Position numbers and translations under genes: made by a program
Notes under the pieces: model-generated
What the model saw: only the letters and a program-made list of their open reading frames with translations
What the model was told of the DNA's origin: nothing
Database searches by the model: none
NCBI GenBank assembly: GCA_017540945.1
Contig: JAFYAB010000009.1
Location: 1 to 15,256, forward strand
Length of the DNA stretch: 15,256 bases
Direction: 5' to 3'
Source of the DNA: Oscillospiraceae bacterium
GTDB lineage: Bacteria; Bacillota_A; Clostridia; Oscillospirales; Oscillospiraceae
In this document: positions 13,696-15,256 of the stretch, piece by piece
How positions within the stretch are numbered: position 1 is the stretch's first letter
Layout: every line of letters begins with the position of its first letter

Positions 13696-13789
13696 TTCAA
13701 TGCAATCGAAAAAAACCGTTCTTTTTTGCACCCGATCTCAGAAAACAGCGAGTATAAGAGTGAAGGGCCCTGAAAAAGGAGTTATTACG

Positions 13790-14347
13790 ATGGATGACAA
13801 ACAAATCATTGCGCTGTATTGGGAGCGGAATACCCTTGCGATTGACCGAACCGCGGAAAAATACGGCAATTACTGTTCGGCGATTGCCCGGAATATCCTG
13901 GGAAACGAAGAGGATGTCGAGGAGTGCGTCAACGACACCTGGCTCGGCGCGTGGAACAGCATCCCGCCCAAGCGGCCGGAGCATCTGCCAGGCTTTCTCG
14001 GCAAGCTCACCCGTTACAAGGCAATCGACCGCTGGCGGACCGAACACCGGGAGAAGCGGGGCGGCGGCCAGGTGGAGATCGCGTTGGATGAAATAGCCGA
14101 GATCGTCCCTGCGGGATTCAGTCCGGAGCAAAAGCTTCTCGATCAGGAGCTTGTGCAGGCCATCAACCGCTTTCTTGCCGGTCTTCCCAAAGAGGAACGC
14201 AAGATTTTCATGCTTCGCTACTGGTTCTTTGCGGATATCGCAGAGATCGCTGTGCGCTTTGGGTTCAGCTACAGCAAAGTCAAATCCATACTCCATCGTA
14301 CCCGCAGCAAACTGAGACTGTTTTTGCAAAAGGAGAATTTGCTATGA
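13790..14347 (+). CDS. ECF-type RNA polymerase sigma factor
   Basis: 185 residues from the ATG at 13790, with AAAAAGGAG 8-9 nt upstream. Region 2 covers about 20-90: YGNYCSAIARNILGNEEDVE, ECVNDTWLGAWNSIPP and the DNA-binding LTRYKAIDRWRTEHR. Region 4 covers about 118-182: LPKEERKIFMLRYWFFADIA, then AVRFGFSYSKVKSILHRTRS, the helix-turn-helix that reads the -35 element. There is no region 3 or 1.1, so it is a short alternative sigma factor. The next gene overlaps by 4 nt (ATGA) and encodes a one-pass membrane protein of anti-sigma type, the usual arrangement. The controlled promoters are unknown; the divergent secreted peptidase is an obvious candidate to test. Confidence 0.92.
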   Translation: MDDKQIIALYWERNTLAIDRTAEKYGNYCSAIARNILGNEEDVEECVNDTWLGAWNSIPPKRPEHLPGFLGKLTRYKAIDRWRTEHREKRGGGQVEIALDEIAEIVPAGFSPEQKLLDQELVQAINRFLAGLPKEERKIFMLRYWFFADIAEIAVRFGFSYSKVKSILHRTRSKLRLFLQKENLL

Positions 14348-15256
14348 CGTCAAACGATTTTCTGGATGTCCTTGGCAAGGTGGACGATGCTTTCGTGGAG
14401 GAAGCCGCTGTTGCGGGCGCTTATCTTCCCTCGGAAAGGCAGGTCACGAACCATCGACATACCAAACGGATATGGCTCGTCGCCGCTGCCTTCGCTCTGG
14501 TGGTGCTGTCCTGCGCGTCGTGGCTGATGCTGCGCAAGGGACCCGATCCGGGCGCAGCTCCCAGCGATGATCCGCGCCTGGCCGGGACTTCCTCTGCGCC
14601 GGTGGCGACAGCTCCGAACGCCACAGAATTTGTCTGGCCGGAGGACGAGTTCCCCTATCCCAGAGCTGCGACCCTGCAATGGCTGGAGGATATGGGGATC
14701 AGTCTGGAAGCTTATTATGAAATGCTAAAGCATCCCGCATATATGGCGATGTCCGGCGATGGGACGCGGGAGATCGACGCGGACCCGGAGCTGGAAGCCG
14801 CTCTGATGCGCCTGCGGATCGGCGGCCTGTATCTGGGGCAGCCCCAGGAGGAGGTCTACGCCCTCTATGGGGAGCCAAGAACGAAAGGCATTTCCGACGA
14901 GGTACAGTCCGACGGAACGAAGTGGGATCTCTGGGGCTATCACTTCGGAGAAGAGCAAAGCCTGTGGGTCGACTTTGTGGACGCGGGGAACGGCTTTGTG
15001 GTGAACGATGTCAGTACTTCCGCGAACCTGGAGGCGGGGATGCCCTGCGGCATTCAGATCGGCCAGCCCTTCGACGAGGCAGAGGCCGCCTTCCGGGAGA
15101 ATCCTGTAATCAACGAGGCGGCAGTCCGGCGGGACTTCACCGATCCGGTGAGCGGTTCGCAGTACGGACACATATCGGTGATGCTGACGGACGTGAAAAC
15201 CGGGGAGCCAGGCTGCTTGGAATTTGCGGTCCGCTATCGGGATCAGAACGAGGACG
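14344..15256 (+). CDS. Putative membrane anti-sigma factor, 3' truncated
   Basis: 304 residues are visible and the frame runs off the window without a stop. ATG at 14344 overlaps the sigma stop (ATGA), with AAGGAG upstream. The cytosolic N-terminus FLDVLGKVDDAFVEEAA (6-22) matches the short motif often found at the start of Clostridia anti-sigma proteins. One membrane helix lies at about 43-63 (IWLVAAAFALVVLSCASWLM). Outside are a Pro/Ser/Ala linker and then two related blocks, GLYLGQPQEEVYALYGEP (161-178) and GIQIGQPFDEAEAAF (236-250), which resemble SmpA/BamE-like or beta-lactamase-inhibitor-like repeats. By position it should hold the sigma factor until an envelope signal arrives. Partner and signal are inference; the external repeat fold is a guess from motif shape. 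Confidence 0.72.
   Translation, partial: MTSNDFLDVLGKVDDAFVEEAAVAGAYLPSERQVTNHRHTKRIWLVAAAFALVVLSCASWLMLRKGPDPGAAPSDDPRLAGTSSAPVATAPNATEFVWPEDEFPYPRAATLQWLEDMGISLEAYYEMLKHPAYMAMSGDGTREIDADPELEAALMRLRIGGLYLGQPQEEVYALYGEPRTKGISDEVQSDGTKWDLWGYHFGEEQSLWVDFVDAGNGFVVNDVSTSANLEAGMPCGIQIGQPFDEAEAAFRENPVINEAAVRRDFTDPVSGSQYGHISVMLTDVKTGEPGCLEFAVRYRDQNED

Larger units (their letters stand above)
13322..13789. other. Divergent intergenic region between peptidase and sigma factor
   Basis: This stretch carries the outward promoters of both flanking genes, an AT-rich dyad at 13490-13522 and a GC-rich inverted repeat (CCCGGC near 13620, GCCGGG near 13645). The plus-strand frames here have no ribosome binding site or recognisable protein, so I see no gene in it. 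Confidence 0.6.

Noticed and set aside
13456..13773. 105-residue plus-strand ORF before the sigma gene
   Set aside because: It crosses the AT-rich palindrome and the sigma promoter and has no RBS.

Overview
The window looks like a chromosomal segment of a Gram-positive anaerobic gut-type Clostridia bacterium (Oscillospiraceae/Eubacteriales-like). This is an inference from AGGAGG-type ribosome binding sites, sigma-A-like promoters, U-tailed hairpin terminators, a CotH kinase, a DHHW-family protein and a surface protein of Firmicutes style. No 16S or other marker gene is present, so the assignment is soft. No rRNA, tRNA, transposase, integrase or CRISPR array was seen.

Layout, left to right. 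(1) At 1-1530 a zinc-type macrodomain gene, cut by the window edge, overlaps a class M sirtuin (SirTM) gene. This is a known pairing for writing and erasing protein ADP-ribosylation; the lipoyl-carrier and ligase partners would have to lie upstream, off the window. (2) At 1531-2300 there is a gene-poor stretch with three GTGATA(T) blocks at exact 23-bp spacing, a terminator, three further inverted repeats, and a small XRE regulator on the minus strand. (3) At 2301-2691 a tandem array of thirteen 28-bp units, each holding a short inverted repeat, sits directly behind a good promoter and ribosome binding site. (4) At 2851-4077 is a stand-alone GltD-like flavin/iron-sulfur oxidoreductase with its own terminator. 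(5) At 4190-4441 there is a non-coding stretch rich in inverted repeats that ends in a second terminator. (6) At 4500-8001 a three-gene operon encodes a VTC-domain polyphosphate polymerase-like enzyme, a DUF4956 membrane protein and an exported CotH-type kinase, closed by a terminator. (7) At 8236-8523 is a doubtful small membrane ORF on the minus strand. (8) At 8654-10006 a membrane-anchored DHHW protein is read from its own promoter. (9) At 10088-13321, on the minus strand, is a 1077-residue secreted protein with a caspase-like (clan CD) peptidase domain and a long C-terminal adhesin-like tail. (10) Divergent from it, at 13790-15256, an ECF sigma factor overlaps a membrane-spanning putative anti-sigma factor that runs off the window.

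The most interesting system is the VTC-DUF4956-CotH operon. A cytosolic triphosphate-tunnel polymerase, a membrane protein and an outward-facing kinase-fold enzyme in one transcript suggest phosphate chemistry at the envelope. A donor reaching CotH through the membrane is a hypothesis only. The DHHW protein, the giant secreted peptidase and the sigma/anti-sigma pair that follow are also envelope-related, so the right half of the window reads as a cell-surface neighbourhood.

The left part (macrodomain, SirTM, the gap behind them) is visibly less GC-rich than the 4.5-13.3 kb block, which fits a separate origin for the ADP-ribosylation module.
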